Below are positions 5,857 through 5,980 of a stretch of DNA of 5,980 nt, one piece after another. The position numbers and the translations under genes are program-made. The DNA comes from Akkermansiaceae bacterium UBA5020 (lineage in GTDB: Bacteria; Verrucomicrobiota; Verrucomicrobiia; Verrucomicrobiales; DEV007): assembly GCA_002396885.1 (NCBI GenBank), contig DGXY01000046.1, forward strand, positions 1,106 through 7,085. The letters are read 5' to 3'. The number at the start of each line of letters is the position of its first letter. Positions within the stretch are counted from its first letter, which is position 1. The notes under the pieces were generated by a model. It was not told the origin of the DNA, did not search any database, and saw only the letters and a program-made list of their open reading frames with translations.

Positions 5857-5980
5857 CAGGGGACGTTCGGTCGGAAGGTTTGCACCTTCCGCTACGGGGA
5901 AGAAGAGAAGTAGTGGAACCGGCGATGGTTCCGAGGGCGGGAGGCCAGGGGACGTTCGGTCGGAAGGTTTGCACCTTCCG
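5857..5980 (+). repeat. Hairpin-containing 35-bp direct repeat, two copies 89 bp apart
   Basis: Identical 35-bp units lie at 5857-5891 and 5946-5980. Each starts CAGGGGACGTTCGGT and ends in a perfect hairpin: CGGAAGGT (5872-5879 and 5961-5968), loop TTGC and ACCTTCCG (5884-5891 and 5973-5980). Between the units lies a second small inverted repeat, GGAACC (5915-5920) with GGTTCC (5927-5932). The array begins 8 bp after the stop of the small gene. It differs in sequence from the pair at 3471-3543 but has the same design, an 8-bp stem with a four-base loop, so it is probably a second REP-like family. No T run follows, so it is not a standard terminator. The second copy ends on the last base of the window. 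Confidence 0.85.

Noticed and set aside
5857..5980. CRISPR array
   Set aside because: Only two repeats, with a 54-bp spacer that contains its own inverted repeat, and no cas genes; it fits REP-like repeats better.

Overview
The window looks like chromosomal DNA of a high-GC, Gram-negative bacterium, most likely of the Verrucomicrobiota (or the wider PVC group). This rests on recognised gene content and repeat style: an exported YtcJ-type amidohydrolase, an SGNH esterase fused to a DUF1080 (3-keto-disaccharide hydrolase) domain, and REP-like hairpin repeats between genes. The taxonomic call is an inference, not a measurement. All genes I accept are on the + strand.

Left part (1-1593), accessory in character. 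Bases 1-267 hold no convincing gene and include runs of ten and twelve G. The G12 run abuts a 25-bp direct repeat (268-292 and 302-326). The second repeat copy runs into the 3' remnant of an IS66-family transposase (318-656), whose 5' four fifths are missing. The right end of that insertion sequence is still visible at 663. Ten bases further starts an unrecognised gene for an exported, C-terminally membrane-anchored protein. An in-frame TAG (886-888) splits it into 673-888 and 910-1593. Its base composition is clearly lower in GC than the genes to its right.

Right part (1737-5849), ordinary core-like genes. It holds an exported metal-dependent amidohydrolase (1737-3461) and an inverted pair of REP-like hairpins (3471-3543). 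Next is an exported SGNH/GDSL hydrolase-DUF1080 fusion (3626-4945), probably acting on acylated carbohydrate outside the cytoplasm. A spermidine-synthase-like SAM-fold protein (4963-5667) follows 17 bp later, and a 61-residue protein of unknown function (5664-5849) overlaps it by ATGA. The last three genes look like one transcription unit, but I see no shared pathway.

Right end (5857-5980). A different hairpin repeat occurs twice, 89 bp apart. The second copy ends exactly on the last base of the window, which suggests a repeat array that continues, or a contig that broke in the repeat.

I do not see a convincing new biological system. The best leads are the amber-split exported protein next to the IS66 end, the two hairpin repeat families, and the small gene coupled to the spermidine-synthase-like gene.
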